Counted from the first letter of the stretch, positions 43,647 to 54,787 are shown. The stretch: DNA of 64,000 bases from Halobacillus andaensis (GCF_014636475.1 NZ_BMEL01000001.1:434001-498000); one strand, 5' to 3'. Made by a program: numbers and translations. The notes: generated by a model from the sequence alone, not told the origin.

Positions 43647-44510
43647 GTGCATAGGGGAAAAGGTATGAAGTTCGTCGGTGATTCACGAATTACCGCTGAA
43701 CAAAAAGCCAATTTACCAAAAGATTATTCAGAATACCCTGGTCGTACGGAAGCATTCTGGCCTAACTTCCTTCTAAAAGAATGGTTAGTTGGTTCGGTTT
43801 TCCTTATTGGTTTTCTAATTCTGACTGCAGCTCACCCATCACCACTTGAGCAGCAGGCAGATCCAACCAATGCTGGGTATATTCCGTTACCTGACTGGTA
43901 TTTCTTATTCTTATACCAATTTTTAAAGTATCAATATGCTGGTGGAGACTTTATCGTCTTTGGGGCGATTGTTGCGCCAAGTATAGCATTTGGAGCTTTA
44001 CTGCTTGCGCCGTTTCTTGATAGAGGACCTGAGCGCCGACCGCATAAACGTCCAATTGCTGTTGGACTTATGATGCTTGGATTTATCGCTACGTTCTGGC
44101 TTACTTACGAATCTGTATCAGAGGTAGACTATGGTGAGCGTAGTGAGCAATATGGTGTAAGTATTGAAGCTGAAGAGATAGAGATTGATACAGAAGCCGC
44201 AGGATATGAAATTTATGAAAACAACTGCGCCAGCTGTCACGGTGGAAACCTCGAAGGTACAGGAAGTTATCCGGGTTTAATTGATACACAGCTGCCTGCA
44301 GATCAGATTAAAGATATCGCACAAAACGGTATCGGTGAAATGCCTTCTGGAATCTTTGAAGGTTCTGAAGAAGAACTTGATGATCTTGCCGCTTTCGTAA
44401 CGAATCCTACGGGAGAAGAGGAAGAGGACTCTGAAGGTGGAGAAGAAGGATCTGAAGAAGAAGGTTCAGATGATGAAGAGGGCTCTGAGGAAGAATCAGA
44501 AGAAGAATAA
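43647..44510 (+). CDS. qcrC: Menaquinol:cytochrome c reductase cytochrome b/c subunit
   Basis: 287 aa, GTG start after AAAGGAGGG; M-H-R-G-K-G-M-K-F-V is the family N terminus. A subunit-IV-like part with three helices (about 45-165) is fused to a cytochrome c domain with C-A-S-C-H near residue 195 and a distal Met in G-E-M-P-S-G. The last 32 residues are a tail with 21 Glu/Asp, absent from the roughly 255-aa B. subtilis protein. The tail would face outside and probably reflects salt adaptation. Confidence 0.97.
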   Translation: MHRGKGMKFVGDSRITAEQKANLPKDYSEYPGRTEAFWPNFLLKEWLVGSVFLIGFLILTAAHPSPLEQQADPTNAGYIPLPDWYFLFLYQFLKYQYAGGDFIVFGAIVAPSIAFGALLLAPFLDRGPERRPHKRPIAVGLMMLGFIATFWLTYESVSEVDYGERSEQYGVSIEAEEIEIDTEAAGYEIYENNCASCHGGNLEGTGSYPGLIDTQLPADQIKDIAQNGIGEMPSGIFEGSEEELDDLAAFVTNPTGEEEEDSEGGEEGSEEEGSDDEEGSEEESEEE

Positions 44511-44526
44511 CATAATCTTATAGAAA

Positions 44527-44562
44527 TAAGCCGTGCCCTTCCTTCGGAGCACGGCTTATTTT
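44527..44562 (+). terminator. Terminator of qcrABC
   Basis: AAGCCGTGC (44528-44536) pairs with GCACGGCTT (44549-44557), then ATTTT. Confidence 0.88.
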
Positions 44563-44578
44563 AGCATTGGAGGTTCTT

Positions 44579-45163
44579 ATGAAGGCGTTACTGGATTACA
44601 TATTAAATCAGCGCAGATTTCTCATAGCTCTTTTTATCATTAATCTCTCAGGCACTATATATGGTTATATATGGTACGAATCACAGTTGAAAATGACTGA
44701 TCCTATTTTTTTGTTATTTGTGCCTGATAGTCCGACCGCCAGCTTATTTTTTACCATATTTTTAGCTTTTTATATTTTTAAAAAGAATGTGCCTTATTTC
44801 GAAGCGTTGGCTTTGATTACGTTGTTTAAATATGGGATATGGGCAGTGGTCATGAATGGATTAACATGGATGGAATATGGTTCACTTCCATGGGCAGGAT
44901 ATATGCTCGTTATTTCTCATGGAGCTATGGCTGTACAAGGGCTTCTCTATGCCCCTTACTATAAATTAAGGCTCCGGCATGTTGTCGTAGCGGCTGTATG
45001 GACGTTACACAATGACGTGATCGATTATGTATATGAACAAATGCCAATCTATCCTTCTATCATGGAGCATATGAAAGAAATTGGTTATTTTACATTTTGG
45101 CTTAGTATAGTATCCATAGCCATTGGATTCTACTTTGCGAGAATTAAAACGGATTCGGTCTAA
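44579..45163 (+). CDS. ypjA: DUF1405 membrane protein YpjA
   Basis: 194 aa from ATG 44579 after TTGGAGG. About five or six membrane helices. Conserved N-x-x-G-T-I-Y-G-Y-I-W-Y near residue 22 and T-L-H-N-D-V-I-D-Y fit DUF1405. Place after qcrC matches ypjA. Function unknown. Confidence 0.88.
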   Translation: MKALLDYILNQRRFLIALFIINLSGTIYGYIWYESQLKMTDPIFLLFVPDSPTASLFFTIFLAFYIFKKNVPYFEALALITLFKYGIWAVVMNGLTWMEYGSLPWAGYMLVISHGAMAVQGLLYAPYYKLRLRHVVVAAVWTLHNDVIDYVYEQMPIYPSIMEHMKEIGYFTFWLSIVSIAIGFYFARIKTDSV

Positions 45164-45186
45164 TCCCTTCTCCCTCTTCATACACT
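45159..45186 (+). promoter_or_regulatory. Sigma-E-like promoter of ypjB
   Basis: TCTAAT (45159-45164), 14-base spacer, CATACACT (45179-45186), which matches the sigma-E -10 consensus CATACAnT. ypjB is a sporulation gene. Confidence 0.5.
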
Positions 45187-45220
45187 ATCATTAAGATAGA
45201 AGTAGAAGGGGAGAGGCTAC

Positions 45221-45922
45221 ATGGGACGGGCTATTCTCATTGTTTTTCTGTCGTTAACCGGTATAATCTTTGTGTGTAATCAATGGATAACAGCTGATAC
45301 GAATGACGAAAACTTAGAGCCTTTTGTAGAACAATACAGGTATTTAGTTTTTGACGGGAAATATGATCTTGCTGAAAAAATGTTGGATAATCGTTATCAA
45401 GAATTGGAAACCTATTATGAGGAAAAATCTATACTTCATAAACAAACTTTTGCTCAACTCGCGGGTAACACGAACCAAAACCCTGAAGAAATGATCCATT
45501 TATTGAACTTTTTAGACCTCTCTGTAAGCGCAAATGATGAAGTTGTAGTTACAGAAAAGCTAAAGGAAATTCAGGTACTGGCAGAAAACTCAGATGTTAA
45601 TCGTACTGAGGTGCTGGAAAAGTGGACAAGTTTATCTCCATTTATTGAATTATACTTTCCTCAGGAAGAAGTTAACTACGTGAATGACGCATTACAAAGT
45701 TACCATACGAGCAGCTCATTAGAAACGCAGCAATCCCTGTTGTATTATTTAGACAACATGATCCCAGAGGATACAAAAGAAAACTCATACGACGCATTTA
45801 TATGGACAGCCATGATCATAGGCGGTTCAATTATAGGGACACTTTTTTATGTCGGCTACCGTAAATACAGAGCCGAAAAGGAACAGGTAAAGGAAAAGCA
45901 AAACCAAAAGCAAAATAGTTGA
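45221..45922 (+). CDS. ypjB: Sporulation protein YpjB
   Basis: 233 aa. N-terminal signal or anchor (about 3-22), an extracytoplasmic helical domain, and a second membrane span near residues 195-215 followed by a basic/polar tail. This layout and the position after ypjA match YpjB. AGAAGGGGAG precedes the ATG. Confidence 0.88.
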   Translation: MGRAILIVFLSLTGIIFVCNQWITADTNDENLEPFVEQYRYLVFDGKYDLAEKMLDNRYQELETYYEEKSILHKQTFAQLAGNTNQNPEEMIHLLNFLDLSVSANDEVVVTEKLKEIQVLAENSDVNRTEVLEKWTSLSPFIELYFPQEEVNYVNDALQSYHTSSSLETQQSLLYYLDNMIPEDTKENSYDAFIWTAMIIGGSIIGTLFYVGYRKYRAEKEQVKEKQNQKQNS

Positions 45923-45987
45923 TTTTTTTAATTTATTTGACTAAAATTGACCTATATGCAGTAGACATCTAAGATGGAGGAATGAAG

Positions 45988-46662
45988 ATGGAGTTTCTCA
46001 TTTATTTTGCGATTATTTTGTTGGTGCCTATTTGGGCTTCTTCAAAAGTAAAGAGTACGTATAAGAAGTATTCAAAAGTACCGACCTCTTCATCAATGAC
46101 AGGAGCAGAGGTTGCACGAAAAATACTAAATGACAATGGTATTTACGATGTGGGGATTGAAGAAACAAGAGGTACGCTTTCTGATCATTACGATCCTCGA
46201 AAGAAGGTTATTAGACTTTCCTCTGATAATTATCATGGTCGTTCAATGGCGGCAGCCGCAGTCTCCGCTCACGAAGTAGGGCATGCGATTCAGGATGCTG
46301 AAGAATATGCGTTTCTTAAGTTCAGAAGTGCATTAGTACCTGTAGCAAGTTTTGGGTCAAACATTTCCATCTTTTTAATTATTGGTGGTATGCTGCTTCA
46401 AATGTCAGGATTGCTGCTTGTCGGCATTGTGTTCTTTGCAGCAGCTGTTCTCTTCCAATTTGTGACGCTGCCTGTAGAGTTTGATGCTTCCAATCGAGCG
46501 ATGGGTCAGTTGGTTTCTACAGGAGTTATAAGAAATGATGAAGAACGCAAGACAAAAAAGGTGCTTAACGCTGCAGCGTTAACATATGTAGCTGGAGCTT
46601 TAGTTGCCCTAGCTGAACTATTAAGATTTGTATTTATGTTTATTGGAATGAACGAAGATTAA
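45988..46662 (+). CDS. Membrane zinc metallopeptidase, YugP family
   Basis: 224 aa from ATG 45988 after TGGAGGA; ATG 45982 is too close to the site. The zinc site S-A-H-E-V-G-H (HExxH-like) is near residue 93. There is one N-terminal and two or three central/C-terminal membrane helices. Zn_peptidase_2 family; substrate unknown. Not at this place in B. subtilis. Confidence 0.9.
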   Translation: MEFLIYFAIILLVPIWASSKVKSTYKKYSKVPTSSSMTGAEVARKILNDNGIYDVGIEETRGTLSDHYDPRKKVIRLSSDNYHGRSMAAAAVSAHEVGHAIQDAEEYAFLKFRSALVPVASFGSNISIFLIIGGMLLQMSGLLLVGIVFFAAAVLFQFVTLPVEFDASNRAMGQLVSTGVIRNDEERKTKKVLNAAALTYVAGALVALAELLRFVFMFIGMNED

Positions 46663-46700
46663 AAAATTCCCGCTTGAGTTTTTCAAGCGGGAATTTTTTA
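46661..46700. terminator. Bidirectional terminator between the zinc peptidase gene and ypjC
   Basis: AAAAAATTCCCGCTTGA pairs with TCAAGCGGGAATTTTTT around a short T loop. Confidence 0.92.
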
Positions 46701-47570
46701 GTTTAGAGGCATTTTGTTTTCGTCTAATGTAAAACCTTCACCCGTTACTTCGTGAACGTGACTCACCGCAACAAAAGCATGAGGATCGATTTGTTCAATT
46801 ACATTTCGTAATCGGATGATTTCATTTTTTCCTATGACGCAATAAAGCACGTCTCGACGGGATCCTGTAAATGATCCTCTCCCTTCAAGTACAGTAACAC
46901 CCCGATCCATTTCCTTCATAATCTTATGGGCAATTTCTTCACTCTTTTCAGATATAATTGTTGTTCCTCTAGCAGCATAAGCACCTTCTTGGATAAAATC
47001 AATGACCCGGGCTCCGATAAATACGGCAACCAGCGTGTACATTCCTTTAATGTGATCTAAGTAAGTAATAATTGATGTGAAAATAACTAGAGCATCAAAC
47101 AGAAACATAGCTCTCCCCATACTCCAACCTAGATATTTGTGCATGAGCCTGGCGATGATATCGACGCCTCCTGTGGTTCCTCCATACCGGAAGATGATGC
47201 CAAGGCCTACCCCAATACAGACCCCTGCAAATAAAGCGGCAAGAGTTAAATCAGAGGCAAGATTAATTTCAATTAAGTATATTTGTGAAAGACGAATAAA
47301 TACAGAAACAGCTAAGATTCCGATTAAAGAATAAAAAAAAGTATGTCTGCCAAGTATTTTCCATCCAACGATAAGTACAGGAATATTCAGAATGATGTTC
47401 ATTAATGCTGGATCCCAATTAAATAAATATAAGAGCAATAGGGTAATTCCGGTAAATCCACCTTCACCTAGTTCGTTTTGAATGTTAAAGTGAACAAGGC
47501 CAAATGAAAAAATAGCTGATCCTAATAAAATGAATAAAATGTTTTTAATTTTTAATCCAAATAGTTTCAC
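46698..47570 (-). CDS. ypjC: YitT family membrane protein YpjC
   Basis: 290 aa with five or six membrane helices (about 10-180), G-G-T-T-G-G-x-D near residue 140, and a cytoplasmic C-terminal DUF2179 domain (about 220-280). Family role is unclear, possibly transport. Opposite strand to its neighbours. Confidence 0.9.
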   Translation of the reverse strand: MKLFGLKIKNILFILLGSAIFSFGLVHFNIQNELGEGGFTGITLLLLYLFNWDPALMNIILNIPVLIVGWKILGRHTFFYSLIGILAVSVFIRLSQIYLIEINLASDLTLAALFAGVCIGVGLGIIFRYGGTTGGVDIIARLMHKYLGWSMGRAMFLFDALVIFTSIITYLDHIKGMYTLVAVFIGARVIDFIQEGAYAARGTTIISEKSEEIAHKIMKEMDRGVTVLEGRGSFTGSRRDVLYCVIGKNEIIRLRNVIEQIDPHAFVAVSHVHEVTGEGFTLDENKMPLN

Positions 47571-47717
47571 TGTGTCACCTCCATAGTTTTATAACGGATA
47601 TAATTATAAAGTTTTCCTAGAAAACCTACAACGTCTATAGTATTAAAAATTTGTCAAATCCCCTCCTTTTGGCTACCATTACAATATGAAAACAGGTTGG
47701 TGTAAGGAGGAATATTG

Positions 47718-48065
47718 TTGAAATATGATACGAAGGACATTCAGGATCGAGTCGATCGTTACATATCCCAATTTAAAGAAGGGTATTTCTCGCCCTTGAG
47801 TCTACAAGCACGATTGACAGAGGAAGTGGGAGAGCTAGCCAGAGAAATTAATCATCGGTACGGGGAGAAGCCAAAAAAATCATCCGAGAATGAAAAAGCT
47901 TTAGAGGAAGAGTTAGGGGACGTTATATTTGTACTTACTTGCTTTGCTAACTCTTTAAATATAGATTTATCAGATGCATTTGAACAATCGATGAGTAAAA
48001 TAGAAACAAGAGACCGTGATCGCTGGACACGTAAAGAAGGAGAGAATAATCATGAATCAAATTAA
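47718..48065 (+). CDS. ypjD: MazG-like nucleotide pyrophosphohydrolase YpjD
   Basis: 115 aa from TTG 47718, seven bases after AAGGAGG; TTG 47715 is possible. MazG metal motif E-E-V-G-E … E-E-E-L-G-D-V is complete. It probably cleaves non-canonical or excess NTPs. The stop overlaps dapB by 14 bases. Confidence 0.9.
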   Translation: MKYDTKDIQDRVDRYISQFKEGYFSPLSLQARLTEEVGELAREINHRYGEKPKKSSENEKALEEELGDVIFVLTCFANSLNIDLSDAFEQSMSKIETRDRDRWTRKEGENNHESN

Positions 48066-48852
48066 ATGTATAGTAGCAGGACCCAGAGGTAAGATGGGCA
48101 GTGAGGCCTTGCGGATGATTGAAAAAGACGAGCAATTAACGTTGACGGGCTGTATTGATCGTAAATATGATGGAATGAATGTAAAAGACGTTGATGGACT
48201 TCCAAAATTAGATGCTCCTATCTTTACAGATACCGAAGTTTGTCTTCAAGAGGTGGAAGCCGATGTATTAATTGACCTTACTACCCCTGAATTTGGCTAT
48301 AAACATACGAAGCTTGCTTTAGAACATAATGTGCGCCCGGTCGTTGGTACAACTGGTTTTTCTGACGAACAGCTTGAGGAATTAAGAAGTTTAGCCGCAG
48401 AAAAACAATTAGGAGCGGTCATAGCACCTAACTTTGCTATTGGAGCTGTATTAATGATGCAGTTCTCAAAGTGGGCTGCTAAGCATTTTCCTGATGTTGA
48501 AATCATAGAAAAGCACCATGATCAAAAGCTCGACGCGCCATCAGGCACAGCTGTTAAAACAGCGCAGCTTATCCAAGAAGAAAGAAACACCCATAAACAG
48601 GGCCACGAAAATGAAAAAGAAACGATAGCCGGTGCTCGAGGGGCGGATTTTGATGGTATGAGAATTCACAGTTTGCGATTACCAGGGCTTGTTGCTCACC
48701 AGGAAGTTGTATTTGGAAACTTAGGGGAAACGTTGACGATTAAACATGATTCTCACCATCGTGAATCCTTTATGTCTGGAGTGAAACTAGCCGCTACTGA
48801 AGTTATGAAGCTCGATGTTTTAGTGTATGGACTAGAACATCTTCTAGACTAA
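48052..48852 (+). CDS. dapB: 4-hydroxy-tetrahydrodipicolinate reductase
   Basis: 266 aa from ATG 48052 after AAGGAGAG. N-terminal G-P-R-G-K-M-G, active-site [15 protein letters not shown]. It serves lysine, diaminopimelate and dipicolinate supply, the last important in spores. Confidence 0.97.
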   Translation: MNQIKCIVAGPRGKMGSEALRMIEKDEQLTLTGCIDRKYDGMNVKDVDGLPKLDAPIFTDTEVCLQEVEADVLIDLTTPEFGYKHTKLALEHNVRPVVGTTGFSDEQLEELRSLAAEKQLGAVIAPNFAIGAVLMMQFSKWAAKHFPDVEIIEKHHDQKLDAPSGTAVKTAQLIQEERNTHKQGHENEKETIAGARGADFDGMRIHSLRLPGLVAHQEVVFGNLGETLTIKHDSHHRESFMSGVKLAATEVMKLDVLVYGLEHLLD

Positions 48853-48866
48853 AGGGAGGTCAAGAA

Positions 48867-49280
48867 ATGAATATTGCTTTAATTGCACATGATAAGAAAA
48901 AGTCGGAAATGATTAATTTTACTACGGCTTATCGCGACATTTTTAAAAAGCATGATTTATTTGCAACTGGTACAACAGGAAAGAAAATTCATGATGCATC
49001 AGGTTTACCTGTTGTTCGCTTTCAATCTGGACCGCTTGGAGGAGACCAGCAGATAGGAGCTAGGATAGCCAATGAAGAAATGGATATGGTTATCTTCTTC
49101 CGCGATCCCTTAACAGCTCAGCCTCATGAACCAGATATAACAGCTCTCTTAAGACTATGTGATGTGCATCAAATTCCAGTAGCCACAAATATGGCAGGCG
49201 CTGAAATCATGATTCGTGCGTTAGATCGTGGAGAGATTAACTGGAGACAGGTAGTTAAAGACAGGAAAGATCAGGTGTAA
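48867..49280 (+). CDS. mgsA: Methylglyoxal synthase
   Basis: 137 aa. G-T-T-G-K near residue 36, [11 protein letters not shown] near residue 57 with the catalytic Asp, and F-F-R-D-P. It converts DHAP to methylglyoxal. Followed after five bases by bshA; bshB1, which lies between them in B. subtilis, is missing. Confidence 0.96.
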   Translation: MNIALIAHDKKKSEMINFTTAYRDIFKKHDLFATGTTGKKIHDASGLPVVRFQSGPLGGDQQIGARIANEEMDMVIFFRDPLTAQPHEPDITALLRLCDVHQIPVATNMAGAEIMIRALDRGEINWRQVVKDRKDQV

Positions 49281-49285
49281 CGTTT

Positions 49286-50425
49286 ATGGCTAAAATAGGT
49301 ATTACTTGTTACCCTACGGTCGGTGGATCCGGGGTTATAGCAACGGAATTAGGTAAACTACTAGCAGAACAAGGACATAAAATCCATTTTATTACTTCTC
49401 AAGTTCCGTTTCGTCTAAATCGCGTCTACCCTAATATTTTTTATCACGAGGTTGAAGTAAGCAATTATCCAGTTTTTCAACATCCTCCGTATGACTTATC
49501 ACTGGCAAACAAAATGGCCGAAGTAATCGATCGAGAAGAATTGGACATTTTACATGTGCATTACGCCATGCCTCATGCTGTACTAGCAATATTGGCCAAA
49601 CAAATGTGTAATAGGGATGTAAAAATCGTCACAACCCTACATGGCACTGACATTACAGTGTTAGGGATCGATTCAACTTTAAAACGTATGATTCGCTTTG
49701 GTATTGAGCAATCAGACCGGGTAACCGCCGTTTCCCATAGTTTAGTTGAACAAACGAGGGAGCAACTCGATACCTCAAAGGATATTGATGTCATTTATAA
49801 CTTTGTTGATGAGCGAGAGTATTATCGTATTCAAACGCCCACATTAAAAGAAGAATATGGGATCAAGGAACATGAAAAAGTCATTATTCATATTTCTAAT
49901 TTCCGAAAAGTAAAAAGAGTAGATGATGTGATACGTGTTTTTGCCGAAATCGTCGAGAAAATACCAAGCAAGCTCGTTTTGGTTGGTGATGGTCCGGAAT
50001 ATTCAAATTGCTACCACCTTGTAAAAAAGTTAGAACTTGAAGATCACGTTTTATTTTTAGGTAAACAAGAAAACGTGAGCGAACTCTTGGCTATTTCTGA
50101 TTTAAAACTGCTCTTATCTGAAAAAGAAAGCTTTGGACTAGTGTTGCTTGAAGCAATGTCTTGCGGTGTGCCTTGCATAGGTACGAATATTGGAGGGATC
50201 CCCGAAGTTATTCAACACGGAGTTACAGGTTATATTGGTGAGCTAGGGGACGTCACGGGAATTTCGAGACTAGCCGTTGAATTATTATCCGATGAAGTTA
50301 AAGTAAAGCAATTCTCAAAAGATGCTGAATCTCTTGTTCACGAGAAGTTTGCGTCCAGAGCTATTGTTGAACAATATGAACAACTCTATGATCAGGTGAT
50401 GGGCCATGAACTTAAAAATCGCTAA
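49286..50425 (+). CDS. bshA: Bacillithiol synthesis glycosyltransferase BshA
   Basis: 379 aa, GT-B fold family 4. [13 protein letters not shown] near residue 12, H-V-H-Y-A-M-P-H, and [11 protein letters not shown] near residue 288. It joins UDP-GlcNAc to L-malate, the first step of bacillithiol synthesis. Overlaps cca by 20 bases. Confidence 0.96.
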   Translation: MAKIGITCYPTVGGSGVIATELGKLLAEQGHKIHFITSQVPFRLNRVYPNIFYHEVEVSNYPVFQHPPYDLSLANKMAEVIDREELDILHVHYAMPHAVLAILAKQMCNRDVKIVTTLHGTDITVLGIDSTLKRMIRFGIEQSDRVTAVSHSLVEQTREQLDTSKDIDVIYNFVDEREYYRIQTPTLKEEYGIKEHEKVIIHISNFRKVKRVDDVIRVFAEIVEKIPSKLVLVGDGPEYSNCYHLVKKLELEDHVLFLGKQENVSELLAISDLKLLLSEKESFGLVLLEAMSCGVPCIGTNIGGIPEVIQHGVTGYIGELGDVTGISRLAVELLSDEVKVKQFSKDAESLVHEKFASRAIVEQYEQLYDQVMGHELKNR

Positions 50426-51593
50426 AGCATTAGAAATTGTAAAAATCATTGAAGATGCGGGAGGAAAGGCTCACGTTGTTGGGGGAGCCGTTCGTGACAC
50501 ACTTCTAGGAAGACCGATTGAAGATGTAGACTTAGCTACTTCTTTTACTCCTGAAGAGGTTAGTAAGGTATTTTCTAAGGTTATCCCAATCGGCATCGAT
50601 CATGGCACTGTACTTGTTCGATATGAATCCGAATCCTATGAGGTCACTACATACCGTACAGAGGAAGGATACAATGATTATCGTCACCCTGACCAGGTCG
50701 AATTTGTTCGTTCTGTTGAACAGGATTTAGCGCGTAGAGATTTCACAATCAACGCGATGGCCCTGGATGCAAACGAGCAAATTATTGACCCTTACGGCGG
50801 ACGAGAAGATTTGGAAAAAAGGTTGATTCGAGCGGTTGGTCATGCTAAAGACCGATTTAGTGAAGACCCGTTGCGTATGATGAGAGCCTTGCGTTTTTCA
50901 AGTCAACTCGGTTTCTGTTTGGACAAATCTACGTACGAGGCTATTTCTCATCAAGTTTCCCTTTTATCAAAAATTTCTATTGAGCGTATAGCCGTAGAAT
51001 TTGAGAAATTATGTAAAGGTCAAGATTATCAAGTAATGCTCCTTCGCTTAAAAGAACTTAAGGTTCATCATTATTTACCTGTGTTTAAAGAGAATTTGGA
51101 CCAGATTAAAGTAATTCCTTCTGTACGTTTACACGGGTTTTCAGAACTTATTCCTTTTTATTGTGTAAAAGGATCACCCTATGAGATAGCAGAATGGATT
51201 AAAGCATGGAAACAATCCAATCAGGTAAAGAGAAATGCGTCAATCATTTTTGAAGCGGTTCGATCGTATGAGCACAAACCGCTGCCTGTGGTTATATATG
51301 CAGTACCCTCTCATTTAATTGATAGCTTTGTCAATGTACTGCAAGCCGCCGATGTGACCATTGACCATTCTTCTGTTCAGAAAGCTTACGATAAACTGCC
51401 TATCCATTCTCGAAAACAATTAGATTTCCAAGCCGAAGATTTAATGCAACAATATCCGAGCTTACCAAAAGGACCATGGATTGGAGAGTACTTGAACAAA
51501 ATAGAACAAGCTGTAGTAATAGAACTCATCCCTAACGAAAATCAAGCGATAAAGGAATGGATAAAAACATGGAGTCCACCCGAAACCGATTAA
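50406..51593 (+). CDS. cca: CCA tRNA nucleotidyltransferase
   Basis: 395 aa. Class II head domain [11 protein letters not shown] with E-D-V-D-L-A catalytic Asp pair, then R-R-D-F-T-I-N-A-M. It builds or repairs the tRNA 3' CCA. Overlaps bshA at its start and birA at its end. Confidence 0.96.
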   Translation: MNLKIAKALEIVKIIEDAGGKAHVVGGAVRDTLLGRPIEDVDLATSFTPEEVSKVFSKVIPIGIDHGTVLVRYESESYEVTTYRTEEGYNDYRHPDQVEFVRSVEQDLARRDFTINAMALDANEQIIDPYGGREDLEKRLIRAVGHAKDRFSEDPLRMMRALRFSSQLGFCLDKSTYEAISHQVSLLSKISIERIAVEFEKLCKGQDYQVMLLRLKELKVHHYLPVFKENLDQIKVIPSVRLHGFSELIPFYCVKGSPYEIAEWIKAWKQSNQVKRNASIIFEAVRSYEHKPLPVVIYAVPSHLIDSFVNVLQAADVTIDHSSVQKAYDKLPIHSRKQLDFQAEDLMQQYPSLPKGPWIGEYLNKIEQAVVIELIPNENQAIKEWIKTWSPPETD

Positions 51594-52564
51594 TACAATT
51601 GTTGGATAAAAATGACGGCTATGTGTCAGGACAGCAGTTATCGGACCAACTTGAAATATCCCGTACAGCCGTATGGAAGCATATGAAAGAGCTTGAAAAG
51701 GATGGATACAAAATTGAAGCCATTCAAAGGAAAGGTTATCGAATTATATCCTCTCCCGATAAAGTAAGTGAAAATACCGTTCAATGGGGGTTAAATACTG
51801 ATTGGCTGGGACATCAGCTGTACCATTATAAAGAAGTGGCTTCGACTCAGGACATTGCCCACCAGCTTGCTAAGCAAGGAAAACCTCATGGCACTGTAGT
51901 AATTGCAGATGAGCAGGTGAAAGGGAAAGGGCGTATGTCAAGACCTTGGCATTCACCGAAAGGGAAAGGGATATGGATGAGCATTTTATTACGCCCTGAC
52001 CTTGTCCCTGTCCAAGCTCCGCAGCTAACGCTGTTAGCGGCTACCGTACTCGCAGAGGTATTCATCCAGAAGTCGGAACTGAAGCCTCAAATTAAATGGC
52101 CGAATGATATTCTTATAAACCATAAAAAAGTTTCAGGCATCCTTACTGAGATGCAGGCAGAACATGATCAGATTCAATATGTAGTGCTCGGAATCGGAAT
52201 CAATGTGAATCAAGCTGCCGATGATATTCAAGGTGATTTACGACATAAAGCGTCCTCCTTACGAATTGAATCAGAGGAGGAGTGGTCAATCGCAGAAACG
52301 ATTCAGTGCATTTTGCATCAGTTTGAAAAAACCTATGATCAATTTATGTCTCAAGGCTTTAAAAAAGTGAAGAACGTTTGGGAAAAATACGGATATAAGA
52401 TTGGTGAACAAGTGACCATTAAGACGATGAAACGAGAATGGCAAGCCGAGTTGATAGGGATCGAACCTGATGGTGCTTTAAAAGCAAGGGACCAAAAAGG
52501 GAACGAGGAAAAACTCTATTCTGCGGAAATTATGTGGGGAGAGGGAGGATATGATGCTAAATAA
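51569..52564 (+). CDS. birA: Biotin operon repressor / biotin--protein ligase
   Basis: 331 aa from ATG 51569, where M-E-S-T-R matches B. subtilis BirA; ATG 51557 would add four residues. N-terminal winged HTH (about 5-60) includes I-S-R-T-A-V-W-K-H. The biotin-binding motif reads G-K-G-R-M-S-R, keeping the second Arg but with Lys in place of the usual first Arg. It biotinylates carboxylases and represses bio genes. Confidence 0.94.
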   Translation: MESTRNRLIQLLDKNDGYVSGQQLSDQLEISRTAVWKHMKELEKDGYKIEAIQRKGYRIISSPDKVSENTVQWGLNTDWLGHQLYHYKEVASTQDIAHQLAKQGKPHGTVVIADEQVKGKGRMSRPWHSPKGKGIWMSILLRPDLVPVQAPQLTLLAATVLAEVFIQKSELKPQIKWPNDILINHKKVSGILTEMQAEHDQIQYVVLGIGINVNQAADDIQGDLRHKASSLRIESEEEWSIAETIQCILHQFEKTYDQFMSQGFKKVKNVWEKYGYKIGEQVTIKTMKREWQAELIGIEPDGALKARDQKGNEEKLYSAEIMWGEGGYDAK

Positions 52565-53372
52565 ATCAAAACTTATGAAAATGAAAGAAGAAAAAGATAA
52601 GATCACGATGCTTACTTCGTATGATTATCCCTCAGCTAGGATGGCTGAAGAAGCAGAAACCGATATGATACTAGTAGGAGATAGTCTTGGCATGGTAGTG
52701 CTAGGATATGATTCCACTATACCTGTTACTGTAAACGATATGGTGCATCACGGTAAAGCTGTAAGAAGGGGTGCGCGGAACACGTTTGTCGTAGTAGATA
52801 TGCCATTTATGTCTTATCATGTTTCTATGGAAGATACGCTTAAAAATGCGAAGCAAATTTATCAAGAAACTGAAGCTCAAGCCTTGAAGGTTGAAGGGGC
52901 TGGAGAAGTACTGCATACGATTGAATCGTTAACTGCTGCAGGAATTCCAGTGGTAGGTCACTTAGGGTTAACGCCGCAATCTGTTAATGTTTTAGGCGGG
53001 TATAAAGTTCAAGGTAAGGATAAAGAAGCTGCGTACCAAATGATTGAAGATGCAAAAAAAATTCAAGAGGCCGGAGCAATGGCTCTAGTATTAGAATGTG
53101 TACCGAAAGAATTAGCCTCTTTGATTACAGAACAACTTACGATTCCAACCATTGGGATAGGAGCTGGAGCGGAAGTCGATGGTCAAGTGCTCGTCTATCA
53201 TGATATCTTAAAATATGGAGTGGACCGCTTGCCGAAATTTGTCAAATCGTATTTTAATGGTAATGAACACCTTATAGAAGCAGTAAAGTCATATGTAACG
53301 GAAGTGAAATCAGGAGAATTCCCTGGTGAGGAACATACATTTACAATGAATGTGGACTCGCTTCCAAAGTAA
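52554..53372 (+). CDS. panB: Ketopantoate hydroxymethyltransferase
   Basis: 272 aa from ATG 52554, five bases after GGGAGG; ATG 52551 possible. M-L-T-S-Y-D near residue 18, metal-site D in G-D-S-L-G-M-V, and V-E-G-A-G. First step of pantothenate synthesis; starts inside the birA end. Confidence 0.97.
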   Translation: MLNKSKLMKMKEEKDKITMLTSYDYPSARMAEEAETDMILVGDSLGMVVLGYDSTIPVTVNDMVHHGKAVRRGARNTFVVVDMPFMSYHVSMEDTLKNAKQIYQETEAQALKVEGAGEVLHTIESLTAAGIPVVGHLGLTPQSVNVLGGYKVQGKDKEAAYQMIEDAKKIQEAGAMALVLECVPKELASLITEQLTIPTIGIGAGAEVDGQVLVYHDILKYGVDRLPKFVKSYFNGNEHLIEAVKSYVTEVKSGEFPGEEHTFTMNVDSLPK

Positions 53373-53387
53373 TAAGGAGTTAGCAAA

Positions 53388-54251
53388 ATGGAAGTTTTCA
53401 AGCAAATAACGGAAGTACAACAGAAAGCTCAACAAGTTAAGAGGGACGGTAAAAGCATCGGGATTGTACCTACCATGGGTTATTTACATGAAGGACACCT
53501 CAAACTTATACAGGAAGCCAAAAATGAAAATGACTTTGTTATTCTATCCATTTTTGTAAACCCGTTGCAGTTTGGAGAGAATGAGGATTTAGATGCTTAC
53601 CCTAGAGATGAAGAGCGTGACTTACAACGAGCTGAAGAGCACGGGGTGGATCTCGTATTTTTTCCAACAGAACAAACGATGTACCCTCATCCCTTATCTA
53701 TGGAAATATCGGTCATACGAAGAGCTGATGTACTATGCGGCCGCAGCAGGCCGGGTCATTTTGAGGGCGTAGTCACTGTCCTTACTAAGTTATTCAATAT
53801 TTGTCTGCCTACGAATGCTTATTTTGGAATGAAAGATGCTCAGCAAGTGGCGGTAGTTGACGCTCTTATTAAAGATTTTAACTTCCCTGTAAAACTGAAG
53901 CCGATTGCTACAGTGAGAGAGACTGATGGTTTAGCTAAGAGCAGCAGGAATGTTAATTTAACGGAAGTGGAGCGAAAAGAATCACCTGCTATTTTTGAAG
54001 CTTTACAATATGGGAAAAAGCTTTATGATTCTGGAGAGTGTAATGTCAGTAATATTATTGAAAAAACTAGGCAGTTCCTTGAAGAGCGGACTCATGGTAA
54101 AATAGATTATATTGAGTTACTATCATACCCTGAACTCGAAAACGTTAAGGTAATAGATCGACAAGTAATACTCGCGATAGCCATCAACTATAAGCGAGCC
54201 AGACTCATTGATAATATCGTGTTTAGCGAAGCTGGAGTAACAACAGGGTAA
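53388..54251 (+). CDS. panC: Pantothenate synthetase
   Basis: 287 aa. [10 protein letters not shown] near residue 28 (HIGH-like), G-M-K-D-A-Q-Q near residue 155, and K-S-S-R-N. It joins pantoate and beta-alanine. RBS AAGGAG. Confidence 0.97.
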   Translation: MEVFKQITEVQQKAQQVKRDGKSIGIVPTMGYLHEGHLKLIQEAKNENDFVILSIFVNPLQFGENEDLDAYPRDEERDLQRAEEHGVDLVFFPTEQTMYPHPLSMEISVIRRADVLCGRSRPGHFEGVVTVLTKLFNICLPTNAYFGMKDAQQVAVVDALIKDFNFPVKLKPIATVRETDGLAKSSRNVNLTEVERKESPAIFEALQYGKKLYDSGECNVSNIIEKTRQFLEERTHGKIDYIELLSYPELENVKVIDRQVILAIAINYKRARLIDNIVFSEAGVTTG

Positions 54252-54274
54252 TTGTTCAAGGAGGAGACATCATC

Positions 54275-54664
54275 ATGTTTCGAACAATGATGAAAGCAAA
54301 AATACATCGTGCTCGTGTCACCCAGGCTAACCTTAATTATGTAGGAAGCATAACCATTGACCAGGATCTAATGGATAAGGTCGATATCCTGCCGCATGAA
54401 AAGGTACAGGTTGTAAATAATAACAATGGAGCTCGATTGGAAACATATGTAATAGCTGGAGAAAGAGGCAGTGGTATCGTTTGCTTAAATGGTGCAGCTG
54501 CTCGGTTGGTTCAGCCGGATGATGTCGTCATTATCGTCTCTTATGCTCTGGTAAACGAAGAAGAAATGGCTGAGTTTAAACCTAAAATTGCCATTATGAG
54601 TGAAGACAATCAAGTAATGGAGATTATTGAAGAAGAACCTCCGTTGACGGTTCTCCCATTATAA
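54275..54664 (+). CDS. panD: Aspartate 1-decarboxylase
   Basis: 129 aa. The self-cleavage Gly-Ser lies in Y-V-G-S-I-T (residues 24-25 region), generating the pyruvoyl group; N-G-A-A-A-R near residue 73 is conserved. It supplies beta-alanine. Third gene of panBCD, RBS AAGGAGGAG. Confidence 0.97.
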   Translation: MFRTMMKAKIHRARVTQANLNYVGSITIDQDLMDKVDILPHEKVQVVNNNNGARLETYVIAGERGSGIVCLNGAAARLVQPDDVVIIVSYALVNEEEMAEFKPKIAIMSEDNQVMEIIEEEPPLTVLPL

Positions 54665-54715
54665 TCTCCACCCGCGGTAATTTAGAGGTGAATCCCTAAA
54701 GCCTTGGTGTGTCTG

Positions 54716-54758
54716 TAAGGATCTTAGCCCATGTAATCGGCAAGATCCTTACTTTATG
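54716..54758 (+). terminator. Inverted repeat after panD, weak terminator
   Basis: GTAAGGATCTT pairs with AAGATCCTTAC around a 16-base loop, then TTTATGTT. The stem is strong but the T-run is short. Confidence 0.6.
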
Positions 54759-54787
54759 TTATTGTGCGTGTTTAAGGAGGGTTTGTC

